From the NCBI RefSeq assembly GCF_003671715.1, contig NZ_RAIF01000012.1, positions 1,147,502-1,189,399 of the forward strand: a DNA stretch of 41,898 bases, in the 5' to 3' direction. Under the pieces are notes generated by a model. That model was not told where the DNA came from, searched no databases, and saw only the letters and a list, made by a program, of their open reading frames with translations. Position numbers and translations under genes: made by a program. Shown piece after piece: positions 10,151 through 19,053 of the stretch. How positions within the stretch are numbered: the stretch's first letter is position 1; each line of letters starts with the position of its first letter. This DNA is from Streptomyces sp. E2N166. GTDB taxonomy: Bacteria; Actinomycetota; Actinomycetes; Streptomycetales; Streptomycetaceae.

Positions 10151-11308
10151 TCACAGGCCCATGTTCTTCGCGATGATCATCTTCATGACCTCGCTGGTGC
10201 CGCCGTAGATGCGGTTGACGCGGTTGTCCGCGTACAGGCGGGCGATCGGGTACTCGTTCATGTAGCCGTAGCCGCCGTGCAGCTGGAGGCAGCGGTCGAT
10301 GACCCGGTGCGCGACCTCGGTGCAGAACAGCTTGGCGCTGGCGGCCTCGGCGGGGGTGAGCTCGCCGGCGTCCAGGGCCTCGGTGGCGCGGTCGGCGACG
10401 GCCTCGGCGGCGTCCACCTCGGCCTGGCAGGCGGCCAGCTCGAACTTGGTGTTCTGGAAGTGGGCGACCGGCTTGCCGAAGACGGTGCGGTCCTGCACGT
10501 ACTGCTTGGCGAAGCGGACTGCGGCCTTGGCCTGGGCGTAGGCGCCGAAGGCGATGCCCCAGCGCTCGGAGGCCAGGTTGTGGCCCAGGTAGGAGAAGCC
10601 CTTGTTCTCCTCGCCGAGCAGGTCGTCGACGGGCACCTTGACGTCGACGAAGGCCAGCTCGGCGGTGTCGGAGGTGCGCAGACCCAGCTTGTCCAGCTTG
10701 CGGCCGACCGAGTAGCCCTCGGACTTGGTGTCCACGGCGAACAGGGAGATGCCGTGGCGGCGGTCCTCGGCCGTGGGCGCGGCGGTGCGGGCGCAGACGA
10801 TCACCTTGTCGGCGTGCACGCCGCCGGTGATGAAGGTCTTGGCGCCGTTGAGGACGTAGTGGGTGCCGTCCTCGGAGAGCTTGGCGGTGGACTTCATGCC
10901 GGCGAGGTCGGAACCGGTGCCCGGTTCCGTCATCGCGATGGCCCACATCTCCTCGCCGCTGACGAACTTCGGCAGGAAGCGCTTCTTCTGCTCGTCGGTG
11001 GCCAGCATCTTGATGTACGGCAGGGCGAGCAGCACGTGCACGCCGGAGCCGCCGAAGGTGACGCCCGCGCGGGCGGTCTCCTCGTAGTGGACGGCCTCGA
11101 ACTTGTGGCTGTCCATGCCCGCGCCGCCGTACTCCTCCGGCACGTTGATGCCGAAGATGCCCAGCTCGCCGAGCTTGTAGTAGAACTCGCGCGGCGCCTG
11201 GCCCGCGGCGAACCACTCGTCGTAGACGGGGACGACCTCGGCCTCGATGAAGGCGCGCAGGGTCTCCCGGAACGCCTCGTGGTCCTCGTTGAACACCGTA
11301 CGGCGCAC
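10151..11308 (-). CDS. Acyl-CoA dehydrogenase (FadE-type)
   Basis: The 385-residue product is a complete FAD-dependent acyl-CoA dehydrogenase with an all-alpha N-terminus, the FAD-contact signatures AMTEPGTGSDLAG and NGAKTFITGG, and a C-terminal helical domain ending LHGGYGYMNEYP and YGGTSEVMK. The Glu after GGTS is replaced in position by the usual IYGGTSE pattern of long-chain enzymes, whose catalytic Glu lies in an earlier helix (ASERWGIA). It catalyses the first step of beta-oxidation, making 2-enoyl-CoA. GTG 11306-11308 has a strong GGAGG upstream. The gene leads the dehydrogenase-tesB-CDF operon and lies 114 bases behind the TetR gene on the same strand; a palindrome in that gap may be its operator. 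Confidence 0.92.
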   Translation of the reverse strand: MRRTVFNEDHEAFRETLRAFIEAEVVPVYDEWFAAGQAPREFYYKLGELGIFGINVPEEYGGAGMDSHKFEAVHYEETARAGVTFGGSGVHVLLALPYIKMLATDEQKKRFLPKFVSGEEMWAIAMTEPGTGSDLAGMKSTAKLSEDGTHYVLNGAKTFITGGVHADKVIVCARTAAPTAEDRRHGISLFAVDTKSEGYSVGRKLDKLGLRTSDTAELAFVDVKVPVDDLLGEENKGFSYLGHNLASERWGIAFGAYAQAKAAVRFAKQYVQDRTVFGKPVAHFQNTKFELAACQAEVDAAEAVADRATEALDAGELTPAEAASAKLFCTEVAHRVIDRCLQLHGGYGYMNEYPIARLYADNRVNRIYGGTSEVMKMIIAKNMGL

Positions 11309-11331
11309 CGCGCCACCTCCAGGGTACGTAT

Positions 11332-11347
11332 CTAAGCGCTTGCTCAG
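11332..11347. promoter_or_regulatory. Near-palindrome in the acyl-CoA dehydrogenase promoter
   Basis: CTAAGC-GCTT-GCTCAG is a 16-base inverted repeat with one mismatched pair. On the minus strand it runs into TTAGATACG, a plausible -10 element, 24 bases before the GTG start. It differs from the two operators at 12045-12089, so a different TetR-type regulator may bind it. Confidence 0.4.
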
Positions 11348-11422
11348 ACTTCACCGTACCGGCGGGTAGGTAGAGGCGTCCAGAGTGGGGCGTGGGTAAC
11401 CCTCGTCACTCCCCCGCCCCCT

Positions 11423-12022
11423 TCAGCCGGCGGCCACCGCCGCGAACGCCCCCCGCGCCATCCGGTGCAGCAGCGTCGCCGTCACCGCGCGGCCCGGCAG
11501 GGAGCCGGGGCGGCCCAGGTGCGGGGTGGAGTTCAGCAGGCCGAAGACCGAGTGCACGGCCGAGCGGGCACTCGGTTCCGACACCGCCGGGTAGACCTCG
11601 CGCACCACCCCGACCCACAGCTCGACGTACTGCCGCTGGAGCTGCCGCACCATCTTGCGGTCGGCGTCCCGCAGGCGGTCCAGCTCGCGGTCGTGCAGGG
11701 TGATGAGCGGGCGGTCGTCGAGTGCGAAGTCGATGTGCCCCTCGATGAACGAGTCGAGGACCGCCTCGGGTCCGGTCACCCCGTCCGCCTCCGCCAGCCG
11801 CCGCTTCGCGCCGGTCAGCAGCGAGTCGCTGATCCCGACGAGCAGCTCGGCGAGCATGGCGTCCTTGCCCGCGAAGTGCCGGTAGAGGCCGGGGCCGCTG
11901 ATCCCGACGGCGGCACCTATCTCGTCGACGCCGACACCGTGGAAGCCGCGCTCGGCGAAGAGCCGGGCGGCCTCCTTGAGGATCTGCTCGCGGCGGGTGG
12001 GGGCGTCGGTTCTCGTGGCCAT
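11423..12022 (-). CDS. TetR-family regulator of the leucine-catabolic operon
   Basis: The 199-residue product has a TetR helix-turn-helix at about residues 24-57 (GFHGVGVDEIGAAVGISGPGLYRHF) and a helical ligand-binding part of the type common among acyl-CoA-responsive regulators. It is divergent from the methylcrotonyl-CoA carboxylase operon, and two GTTAACG-type near-palindromes fill the 96 bases between the two starts. It most likely represses that operon and itself, and is released by an acyl-CoA or related intermediate. A TetR regulator called AccR has been described for acyl-CoA carboxylase genes in S. avermitilis; I cannot say whether this is its orthologue. ATG 12020-12022 has no strong ribosome-binding site. 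Confidence 0.87.
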   Translation of the reverse strand: MATRTDAPTRREQILKEAARLFAERGFHGVGVDEIGAAVGISGPGLYRHFAGKDAMLAELLVGISDSLLTGAKRRLAEADGVTGPEAVLDSFIEGHIDFALDDRPLITLHDRELDRLRDADRKMVRQLQRQYVELWVGVVREVYPAVSEPSARSAVHSVFGLLNSTPHLGRPGSLPGRAVTATLLHRMARGAFAAVAAG

Positions 12023-12044
12023 GGAGTCAATTCTAGACAGGGAG

Positions 12045-12060
12045 GTTAGCGGTCGTTAAC
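12045..12060. promoter_or_regulatory. Probable TetR operator 1
   Basis: GTTAGCGGTCGTTAAC is a 16-base inverted repeat (GTTAnCG-N2-CGnTAAC) with a single mismatched pair. It lies 22 bases upstream of the TetR start and shares its pattern with the site at 12074-12089. Confidence 0.65.
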
Positions 12061-12073
12061 CTGGAGGAAATGC

Positions 12074-12089
12074 GTTAACGCTCATTAAC
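12074..12089. promoter_or_regulatory. Probable TetR operator 2
   Basis: GTTAACGCTCATTAAC repeats the pattern of the site at 12045 (GTTAnCG-N2-C-n-nTAAC), with its start 29 bases downstream of it. It lies 29 bases before the carboxylase beta start, where it would block transcription. Confidence 0.65.
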
Positions 12090-12118
12090 TGATCGACCAT
12101 CGGTGAGGGGACCGCAGG

Positions 12119-13735
12119 ATGCACGAGGCACCGGAGCTGACGACGGCGGCAGATCCCGCCTCCGAGGCCTTTCGGGCCAACGAGGAGGCGCACCGCGTCC
12201 TCGTGGAGGAGCTGCGCGCCAAGCTCGCGGCGGCCCGGCTCGGCGGCGGCGAGCGGGCGCGGGCCCGGCACACCGCGCGCGGCAAGCTGCTGCCGCGCGA
12301 CCGCGTGGACACGCTGCTCGATCCGGGTTCGCCGTTCCTGGAGCTGGCGCCGCTCGCGGCCGACGGGCTCTACGACGGACAGGCCCCGGCCGCCGGCGTC
12401 ATCGCCGGTATCGGGCGGGTGAGCGGCCGGGAGTGCGTGATCGTCGCCAACGACGCCACCGTCAAGGGCGGCACGTACTACCCGATGACCGTGAAGAAGC
12501 ACCTGCGGGCACAGGAGGTGGCGCTGGAGAACCGGCTGCCGTGCCTGTACCTCGTCGACTCGGGCGGCGCCTTCCTGCCGATGCAGGACGAGGTCTTCCC
12601 GGACCGCGAGCACTTCGGGCGGATCTTCTACAACCAGGCCCGGATGTCCGGCGCCGGCATCCCGCAGATCGCGGCCGTCCTCGGCTCCTGCACGGCGGGC
12701 GGCGCGTACGTCCCCGCGATGAGCGACGAGGCGGTGATCGTCCGCAACCAGGGGACGATCTTCCTGGGCGGCCCGCCCCTGGTGAAGGCGGCCACCGGTG
12801 AGGTGGTCACGGCGGAGGAGCTGGGCGGCGGCGAGGTCCACTCGCGCGTGTCCGGCGTGACCGACCACCTGGCCGAGGACGACGCGCACGCGCTGCGGAT
12901 CGTGCGGCAGATCGTCTCCACGCTGCCCGAGCGCGGCAAGCTCCCGTGGGGTGTGGAGCCCGCCGTCGAGCCCAAGGTCGACCCGCACGGCATGTCCGGC
13001 GCGGTCCCGGTCGACTCCCGCACCCCCTACGACGTACGCGAGATCATCGCGCGCGTGGTGGACGGCTCCAGGTTCGCCGAGTTCAAGTCCGAGTACGGGC
13101 AGACCCTCGTCACCGGCTTCGCCCGCGTCCACGGCCACCCGGTGGGGATCGTCGCCAACAACGGCATCCTCTTCTCCGAGTCGGCCCAGAAGGGCGCCCA
13201 CTTCATCGAGCTGTGCGACCAGCGCGGCATCCCGCTGGTGTTCCTGCAGAACATCTCCGGGTTCATGGTCGGCAGGGACTACGAGGCGGGCGGCATCGCC
13301 AAGCACGGCGCCAAGATGGTGACGGCGGTGGCGTGCACGCGCGTGCCGAAGCTGACGGTCGTGGTCGGCGGGTCGTACGGCGCGGGGAACTACTCGATGT
13401 GCGGGCGGGCGTACTCGCCGCGCTTCCTGTGGATGTGGCCCAACGCCAAGATCTCCGTCATGGGCGGCGAGCAGGCCGCGTCCGTACTGGCCACGGTCAA
13501 GCGGGACCAGCTGGAGGCGCGCGGGGAGGACTGGCCGGCCGAGGAGGAGGAGACCTTCAAGGCGCCGATCCGTGCGCAGTACGAGCATCAGGGGAACGCC
13601 TACTACGCGACCGCCCGCCTGTGGGACGACGGGGTGATCGAGCCCGCCGACACCCGGCAGGTGCTGGGTCTGGCCCTGACCGCGTGTGCCAACGCGCCAC
13701 TGGGCGACCCCCAGTTCGGCGTCTTCCGGATGTGA
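12119..13735 (+). CDS. mccB: Methylcrotonyl-CoA carboxylase beta subunit (carboxyltransferase)
   Basis: The 538-residue product is a complete carboxyltransferase of the methylcrotonyl-CoA carboxylase type. It has two crotonase-like halves, with the acyl-CoA-binding half ([52 protein letters not shown]) followed by the carboxybiotin half ([39 protein letters not shown]). It transfers CO2 from biotin to 3-methylcrotonyl-CoA in leucine degradation. The [12 protein letters not shown] and [13 protein letters not shown] stretches are what separate this group, in my experience, from propionyl-CoA carboxylase beta subunits. ATG 12119 has a weak GAGGGG upstream. The alpha subunit follows after 12 bases and the HMG-CoA lyase after that, which supports the leucine assignment. 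Confidence 0.9.
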   Translation: MHEAPELTTAADPASEAFRANEEAHRVLVEELRAKLAAARLGGGERARARHTARGKLLPRDRVDTLLDPGSPFLELAPLAADGLYDGQAPAAGVIAGIGRVSGRECVIVANDATVKGGTYYPMTVKKHLRAQEVALENRLPCLYLVDSGGAFLPMQDEVFPDREHFGRIFYNQARMSGAGIPQIAAVLGSCTAGGAYVPAMSDEAVIVRNQGTIFLGGPPLVKAATGEVVTAEELGGGEVHSRVSGVTDHLAEDDAHALRIVRQIVSTLPERGKLPWGVEPAVEPKVDPHGMSGAVPVDSRTPYDVREIIARVVDGSRFAEFKSEYGQTLVTGFARVHGHPVGIVANNGILFSESAQKGAHFIELCDQRGIPLVFLQNISGFMVGRDYEAGGIAKHGAKMVTAVACTRVPKLTVVVGGSYGAGNYSMCGRAYSPRFLWMWPNAKISVMGGEQAASVLATVKRDQLEARGEDWPAEEEETFKAPIRAQYEHQGNAYYATARLWDDGVIEPADTRQVLGLALTACANAPLGDPQFGVFRM

Positions 13736-13747
13736 GGAGGGGACTCG

Positions 13748-15709
13748 ATGGGAAGCCCGATGGGGAGCTCGATGTTCGACACGGTACTGGTGGCCAACCG
13801 CGGTGAGATCGCGGTGCGTGTCATCCGGACCCTGCGCTCGATGGGCGTGCGCTCGGTGGCGGTCTTCTCCGACGCCGACGCGGACGCGAGGCACGTGCGG
13901 GAGGCCGACGAGGCGGTACGGATCGGTCCGGCGCCGGCGGCGGAGAGCTATCTGTCCGTCGAGCGGCTGCTTCAGGCGGCGGCCCGGACGGGGGCACAGG
14001 CCGTCCATCCCGGGTACGGCTTCCTCGCCGAGAACGCCGGTTTCGCCCGGGCCTGCGAGGAGGCGGGGCTGGTCTTCATCGGACCGTCCGCCGACGCCAT
14101 CGCCCTGATGGGCGACAAGATCCGCGCCAAGGAGACGGTGAAGACGGCCGGGGTCCCGGTGGTACCCGGCTCCAGTGGCAGCGGGCTGACGGACGCGCAG
14201 CTCGCCGACGCCGCCCGCGAGATCGGCACGCCGGTGCTGCTCAAGCCGTCGGCCGGTGGCGGCGGCAAGGGCATGCGGCTGGTGCGGGACGCCGCCGTGC
14301 TCGCCGACGAGATCGCCGCCGCCCGCCGCGAGGCCCGCGCCTCCTTCGGCGACGACACGCTGCTCGTGGAGCGGTGGATCGACCGGCCCCGGCACATCGA
14401 GATCCAGGTCCTGGCCGACGGCCACGGAAACGTCGTGCACCTGGGCGAGCGCGAGTGCTCGCTGCAACGCCGGCACCAGAAGATCATCGAGGAGGCGCCG
14501 AGTGTGCTCCTCGACGAGGCGACCCGTGCCGCGATGGGCGAGGCGGCCGTGCAGGCGGCCCGCTCCTGCGGCTACCGGGGCGCGGGCACGGTGGAGTTCA
14601 TCGTGCCGGGCAGCGACCCCTCCCAGTACTACTTCATGGAGATGAACACCCGCCTGCAGGTCGAGCACCCGGTGACCGAGCTGGTCACGGGAGTGGACCT
14701 GGTGGAGTGGCAGCTGCGGGTGGCGGCGGGCGAACCGCTCGGCTTCGCGCAGGAGGACGTCCGGCTGACCGGGCACGCGGTCGAGGCCCGGCTGTGCGCC
14801 GAAGACCCCTCGCGCGGCTTCCTCCCGTCCGGCGGCACGGTGCTGCGCCTGCACGAGCCCGAGGGCGACGGCGTCCGCACCGACTCCGGCCTCAGCGAGG
14901 GCACCGAGGTCGGCAGCCTCTACGACCCGATGCTGTCCAAGGTGATCGCGTACGGCCCCGACCGCGCCACCGCCCTGCGCAGGCTCCGGGCGGCCCTGGC
15001 CCGGACGGTGACGCTGGGCGTGCAGACCAACGCCGGGTTCCTGCGCCGGCTCCTCGCGCACCCGGCGGTGGTGGCGGGCGAGCTGGACACCGGGCTGGTG
15101 GAGCGCGAGGCCGACGGTCTCGTCACCACCGACGTGCCGGAGGAGGTGTACGAGGCGGCGGCGGCCGTACGGCTGGACGCGCTGCTTCCGCGCGGGGACG
15201 GCTGGACGGACCCGTTCTCGGTGCCGAGCGGCTGGCGCATGGGCGGCGAGCCGAAGCCGGTCGCCTTCCACCTGCGCGTCACCGACCCGGTGGAGCACAC
15301 CCCGCGCGGCGCCCACACCGTCACCGAGGACCACGTCGCCGTCACCCTGGACGGCGTCCGGCACACCTTCCACCGCGCCGCCGACTGGCTCGGCCGCGAC
15401 GGCGACGCCTGGCACGTGCGCGACCACGACCCGGTCGCCGCCTCCCTCACCGGCGCCGCGCACGCGGGCGCCGACTCGCTGACCGCGCCCATGCCGGGCA
15501 CGGTGACGGTGGTGAAGGTCGCCGTCGGCGACGAGGTGACCGCCGGGCAGAGTCTGCTGGTCGTGGAGGCGATGAAGATGGAGCACGTCATCTCCGCCCC
15601 GCACGCGGGCACGGTCGCCGAGCTGGACGTGGCGCCGGGCACGACGGTCGCCATGGACCAGGTACTGGCGGTCATCACGCCGGCGGAGGACACGGAGGAG
15701 ACGGCATGA
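13748..15709 (+). CDS. mccA: Methylcrotonyl-CoA carboxylase alpha subunit (biotin carboxylase + BCCP)
   Basis: The 653-residue product joins a biotin carboxylase (about residues 9-455) to a C-terminal biotin carrier domain. Visible are [26 protein letters not shown], the ATP-grasp glycine loop [43 protein letters not shown] with the bicarbonate/biotin site, and EAMKMEH with biotinylated K610. It uses ATP and bicarbonate to carboxylate biotin and hands the CO2 to the beta subunit. ATG 13748 follows a strong GAGGAGGGG; later in-frame ATGs at 13760 and 13772 are less well placed. The stop overlaps the next start (ATGA). A propionyl- or acetyl-CoA role is possible in principle, but the neighbours argue for methylcrotonyl-CoA. 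Confidence 0.9.
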   Translation: MGSPMGSSMFDTVLVANRGEIAVRVIRTLRSMGVRSVAVFSDADADARHVREADEAVRIGPAPAAESYLSVERLLQAAARTGAQAVHPGYGFLAENAGFARACEEAGLVFIGPSADAIALMGDKIRAKETVKTAGVPVVPGSSGSGLTDAQLADAAREIGTPVLLKPSAGGGGKGMRLVRDAAVLADEIAAARREARASFGDDTLLVERWIDRPRHIEIQVLADGHGNVVHLGERECSLQRRHQKIIEEAPSVLLDEATRAAMGEAAVQAARSCGYRGAGTVEFIVPGSDPSQYYFMEMNTRLQVEHPVTELVTGVDLVEWQLRVAAGEPLGFAQEDVRLTGHAVEARLCAEDPSRGFLPSGGTVLRLHEPEGDGVRTDSGLSEGTEVGSLYDPMLSKVIAYGPDRATALRRLRAALARTVTLGVQTNAGFLRRLLAHPAVVAGELDTGLVEREADGLVTTDVPEEVYEAAAAVRLDALLPRGDGWTDPFSVPSGWRMGGEPKPVAFHLRVTDPVEHTPRGAHTVTEDHVAVTLDGVRHTFHRAADWLGRDGDAWHVRDHDPVAASLTGAAHAGADSLTAPMPGTVTVVKVAVGDEVTAGQSLLVVEAMKMEHVISAPHAGTVAELDVAPGTTVAMDQVLAVITPAEDTEETA

Positions 15710-16674
15710 ACGCCCCCGAACCGGACCTGCCCATGGTCGTACCGGCGGACGGCCTGCCCGCCCGCGTCCGCATCCACGAGGTCGGCGCCCGCGACGGCCT
15801 GCAGAACGAGAAGGCGACCGTCCCGGCGGAGGTGAAGGCGGAGTTCATCCGCCGCCTGGCCGCCACGGGCCTGACCACCATCGAGGCGACGAGCTTCGTG
15901 CACCCCAGGTGGGTTCCCCAACTGGCGGACGCGGAGCAGCTCTTCCCGGCGGTCGCGGACCTGCCGGTCGACCTGCCCGTCCTGGTGCCGAACGAACGCG
16001 GCCTCGACCGCGCGCTCGCGCTCGGCGCCCGCCGCGTCGCGGTCTTCGCCAGCGCCACGGAGTCCTTCGCCAAGGCCAACCTCAACCGGACGGTGGACGA
16101 GGCGCTGGCCATGTTCGAGCCGGTGGTGGCGCGGGCGAAGGACGCGGACGGCGTTCACGTACGGGGCTACCTGTCGATGTGCTTCGGCGACCCCTGGGAG
16201 GGCGCCGTGCCCGTCGAGCAGGTGGTGAAGGTGTGCCGGGCCCTGCTGGACATGGGCTGCGACGAACTGAGCCTGGGCGACACCATCGGGGTGGCGACCC
16301 CGGGGCAGGTGAGCGCCCTGCTCACCGCGCTCACGGAGGCCGGTGTGCCGGTGAGCGCCCTGGGCGTGCACTTCCACGACACCTACGGCCAGGCCCTGTC
16401 GAACACCTACGCCGCCCTGCGGCACGGCGTGACCACCGTCGACGCCTCCGCCGGCGGACTGGGCGGCTGCCCCTACGCGAAGTCCGCCACCGGCAACCTC
16501 GCCACCGAAGACCTCGTGTGGATGCTGCGCGGCCTCGGCATCGACACCGGGGTCGACCTCGGCTCTCTCGTCGCCACCAGCGTCTGGATGGCCGCCCACC
16601 TGGGCCGACCCAGCCCGTCCCGCACCGTCCGGGCCCTCGCGGGCCCGGGCGACGACTCCGACCAGGAGAAGTGA
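15706..16674 (+). CDS. Hydroxymethylglutaryl-CoA lyase
   Basis: The 322-residue product is an HMG-CoA lyase, a TIM-barrel enzyme of the DRE-TIM family that splits HMG-CoA into acetoacetate and acetyl-CoA in the last step of leucine breakdown. Seen are the family motif [11 protein letters not shown] (R29, D30), the metal ligands in HFHDTYG (H222, H224), and the mobile catalytic cysteine C255 in [20 protein letters not shown]. The start ATG overlaps the carboxylase stop by four bases, so translation is coupled. The enoyl-CoA hydratase that would make HMG-CoA from methylglutaconyl-CoA is not in this operon and must be encoded elsewhere. Confidence 0.94.
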   Translation: MNAPEPDLPMVVPADGLPARVRIHEVGARDGLQNEKATVPAEVKAEFIRRLAATGLTTIEATSFVHPRWVPQLADAEQLFPAVADLPVDLPVLVPNERGLDRALALGARRVAVFASATESFAKANLNRTVDEALAMFEPVVARAKDADGVHVRGYLSMCFGDPWEGAVPVEQVVKVCRALLDMGCDELSLGDTIGVATPGQVSALLTALTEAGVPVSALGVHFHDTYGQALSNTYAALRHGVTTVDASAGGLGGCPYAKSATGNLATEDLVWMLRGLGIDTGVDLGSLVATSVWMAAHLGRPSPSRTVRALAGPGDDSDQEK

Positions 16675-16679
16675 CAGCC

Positions 16680-17840
16680 ATGGACCACAAGCTCTCCCCC
16701 GAACTCGAGGAGCTCCGCCGCACGGTGGAGGAGTTCGCCCACGACGTCGTGGCGCCCAAGATCGGCGACTTCTACGAGCGGCACGAGTTCCCGTACGAGA
16801 TCGTCCGGGAGATGGGCCGCATGGGCCTGTTCGGCCTGCCGTTCCCGGAGGAGTACGGCGGCATGGGCGGCGACTACCTGGCGCTCGGCATCGCCCTGGA
16901 GGAGCTGGCCCGCGTCGACTCGTCGGTGGCGATCACCCTGGAGGCGGGCGTCTCGCTGGGCGCCATGCCGGTCCACCTGTTCGGCACCGACGAGCAGAAG
17001 CGCGAGTGGCTGCCCCGGCTGTGCTCCGGCGAGATCCTCGGCGCCTTCGGCCTGACCGAGCCGGACGGCGGCTCGGACGCGGGCGCGACGCGGACGACGG
17101 CCCGCCTGGACGCGGAGACGAACGAGTGGGTCATCAACGGCACCAAGTGCTTCATCACCAACTCGGGCACGGACATCACCGGTCTGGTGACGGTCACGGC
17201 GGTCACCGGCCGCAAGCCGGACGGCCGTCCGCTCATCTCGGCGATCATCGTGCCGTCCGGCACCCCGGGCTTCACGGTCGCCGCCCCCTACTCGAAGGTC
17301 GGCTGGAACGCGTCGGACACCCGTGAGCTGTCCTTCTCCGACGTCCGGGTCCCGGCGGCGAATCTGCTGGGCGAGGAGGGCCGCGGGTACGCCCAGTTCC
17401 TGCGCATCCTCGACGAGGGGCGCGTCGCCATCGCGGCGCTGGGCACGGGGCTCGCGCAGGGCTGTGTCGACGAGTCGGTCAAGTACGCGAAGGAACGTCA
17501 CGCCTTCGGCAAGCCCATCGGCGCCAACCAGGCGATCCAGTTCAAGATCGCCGACATGGAGATGAAGGCCCACACGGCCCGCCTCGCGTGGCGCGACGCG
17601 GCCTCCCGGCTGGTGACCGGCGACCCCTTCAAGAAGGAGGCGGCGCTGGCGAAGCTGTACTCGTCGACGGTGGCCGTGGACAACGCCCGCGAGGCCACCC
17701 AGATCCACGGCGGCTACGGCTTCATGAACGAGTACCCGGTGGCCCGCATGTGGCGGGACGCGAAGATCCTGGAGATCGGCGAGGGCACCAGCGAGGTCCA
17801 GCGGATGCTGATCGCGAGGGAGTTGGGCCTGGTGAGCTGA
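16680..17840 (+). CDS. acdH: Branched-chain acyl-CoA dehydrogenase AcdH
   Basis: The 386-residue product is an acyl-CoA dehydrogenase with the FAD signatures FGLTEPDGGSDAGATRT and NGTKCFITNSG, and the C-terminal ATQIHGGYGFMNEYP and IGEGTSEVQRM. As last gene of the leucine operon it should oxidise isovaleryl-CoA or another short branched acyl-CoA to the 2-enoyl-CoA. From memory, the S. coelicolor gene in this place is acdH, needed for growth on valine, isoleucine and leucine and linked to branched precursors for macrolides; the symbol rests on that recollection. ATG 16680 has AGGAG upstream and lies five bases after the lyase stop. A hairpin terminator and then the iron-regulated region follow. 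Confidence 0.9.
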   Translation: MDHKLSPELEELRRTVEEFAHDVVAPKIGDFYERHEFPYEIVREMGRMGLFGLPFPEEYGGMGGDYLALGIALEELARVDSSVAITLEAGVSLGAMPVHLFGTDEQKREWLPRLCSGEILGAFGLTEPDGGSDAGATRTTARLDAETNEWVINGTKCFITNSGTDITGLVTVTAVTGRKPDGRPLISAIIVPSGTPGFTVAAPYSKVGWNASDTRELSFSDVRVPAANLLGEEGRGYAQFLRILDEGRVAIAALGTGLAQGCVDESVKYAKERHAFGKPIGANQAIQFKIADMEMKAHTARLAWRDAASRLVTGDPFKKEAALAKLYSSTVAVDNAREATQIHGGYGFMNEYPVARMWRDAKILEIGEGTSEVQRMLIARELGLVS

Positions 17841-17868
17841 GGTACGGGCGGTCCGGGCGGGGTTGGTC

Positions 17869-17888
17869 CGGGGCTGGTCACAGCCCCG
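17869..17888 (+). terminator. Terminator of the leucine operon
   Basis: CGGGGCTG-gtca-CAGCCCCG forms an 8-bp stem with a 4-base loop. A competing stem, GGGCGGGG (17855-17862) with CCCCGCCC (17884-17891), shares its right arm, so two exclusive folds are possible. Confidence 0.6.
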
Positions 17889-17904
17889 CCCTATGAACAA
17901 GATC

Positions 17905-17923
17905 TGAGGTTAGGCTAACCTAC
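17905..17923. promoter_or_regulatory. Iron box upstream of desE (DmdR/IdeR operator)
   Basis: TGAGGTTAGGCTAACCTAC matches the 19-base actinobacterial iron box TTAGGTTAGGCTAACCTAA at 16 positions, with mismatches only at the ends. It is 49 bases before the desE ATG. An Fe2+-bound DmdR1/IdeR repressor is expected to bind here when iron is plentiful. Confidence 0.88.
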
Positions 17924-17972
17924 CTTGAACTTGTCCTGCGGACGCTCCGCACCGTTCGAAAGCAGCCACGCC

Positions 17973-19019
17973 ATGTTCAACGCCAGAGCTACCCACCTGA
18001 CCCGTCGCGGAATCCTCGCCGCGGGCGGCGCACTCGGCCTCGGTGCCGTACTCACGGCCTGCGGTGACGAGGACGCGAAAAGCGGTGGCTCGGACGACGG
18101 GAAGGCCGCCGCCAAGTCCGGTCCCTGGTCCTTCAAGGACGACCGCGGCACGACCGTGAAGCTGGACGAGGTCCCGGCGAACATCGTCGCCTTCACCGGT
18201 GTCGCCGCCGCCCTCCACGACTACGGCGTCCAGGTCAAGGGCGTGTTCGGGCCCACCACGACCAAGGACGGCAAGCCCGACGTCCAGGCCGGCGACCTCG
18301 ACGTCAGCAAGGTCACCGTCCTCGGCAACGAGTGGGGCAAGCTCAACGTCGAGAAGTACGCCACCCTCGCCCCCGAGGTGCTCATCACCACGACGTTCGA
18401 CACCGCGGGCACCCTCTGGTCCGTCCCGGAGGACTCCAAGGACAAGATCGCCAAGCTCGCTCCGAGCGTCGCGATCTCCGTCTTCGACCGCCAGCTCACC
18501 CAGCCGCTCCAGCGCATGTGGGAGCTGGCCGAGTCGCTCGGCGCGGACATGAAGGCCAAGAAGGCCACCGACGCCAAGGCCGCCTTCGAGAAGGCCGCGG
18601 CCCGACTGCGCGCCGCCGCCAAGGCCAAGCCCGAGATCAGGGTGCTGGCCGGCTCCGCGAGCGCCGAGCTCTTCTACGTCTCCGGCACCAACCTCTCCGT
18701 GGACCTGGAGTACTTCAAGGCCCTCGGCGTCAACTTCGTCGAGCCCTCCGAGGCGGCCAAGAAGGCGACCGGCGGCTGGTTCGAGAGCCTGAGCTGGGAG
18801 AACGTCGACAAGTACCCGGCCGACGTCATCATCATGGACGACCGCGCCTCGACCATCCAGCCCGCCGACATCACCGAGGGCACCTGGAAGCAGCTGCCCG
18901 CGGTCAAGGCCGGCCAGGTCATCGCCCGCTCCCCCGAGCCGATCCTGTCCTACGACAAGTGCACGCCGCTCCTCGACAACCTGGCCGAGGCGATCGAGAA
19001 CGCCAAGAAGGTCGGCTGA
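17973..19019 (+). CDS. desE: Siderophore-binding lipoprotein DesE
   Basis: The 348-residue product is a periplasmic-binding-type lipoprotein of the FepB/FecB (BtuF-like) class. It has a twin-arginine-like signal (LTRRGILAAGG), a lipobox LTAC with lipidated C30, and a two-lobe binding body (GPWSFKDDRGTTVKLDEVP, VAFTGVAAALHDYGV, VLGNEWGKLNVEKYATLAPEV). In S. coelicolor DesE captures ferrioxamines for an ABC importer encoded elsewhere. Its iron box puts it under the same iron control as the synthesis genes next door. I chose ATG 17973; the in-frame TTG at 17925 lies at the edge of the iron box and would disrupt the signal peptide. The reductase gene follows after 34 bases. Confidence 0.92.
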   Translation: MFNARATHLTRRGILAAGGALGLGAVLTACGDEDAKSGGSDDGKAAAKSGPWSFKDDRGTTVKLDEVPANIVAFTGVAAALHDYGVQVKGVFGPTTTKDGKPDVQAGDLDVSKVTVLGNEWGKLNVEKYATLAPEVLITTTFDTAGTLWSVPEDSKDKIAKLAPSVAISVFDRQLTQPLQRMWELAESLGADMKAKKATDAKAAFEKAAARLRAAAKAKPEIRVLAGSASAELFYVSGTNLSVDLEYFKALGVNFVEPSEAAKKATGGWFESLSWENVDKYPADVIIMDDRASTIQPADITEGTWKQLPAVKAGQVIARSPEPILSYDKCTPLLDNLAEAIENAKKVG

Positions 19020-19053
19020 CCTCTCGCCCTCTCCCCTCCTCCCGGAGCCCTTC

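Noticed and set aside
12056..15604. An 1182-codon open frame on the minus strand opposite the carboxylase genes
   Set aside because: It is the antisense shadow of two genes with full family motifs. Its composition (His/Arg/Val/Asp/Gly-rich, no domains) is what G+C-rich complementary frames produce.
17925..17972. TTG start giving a longer DesE
   Set aside because: It lies at the edge of the iron box and puts non-signal residues before the lipoprotein signal peptide.
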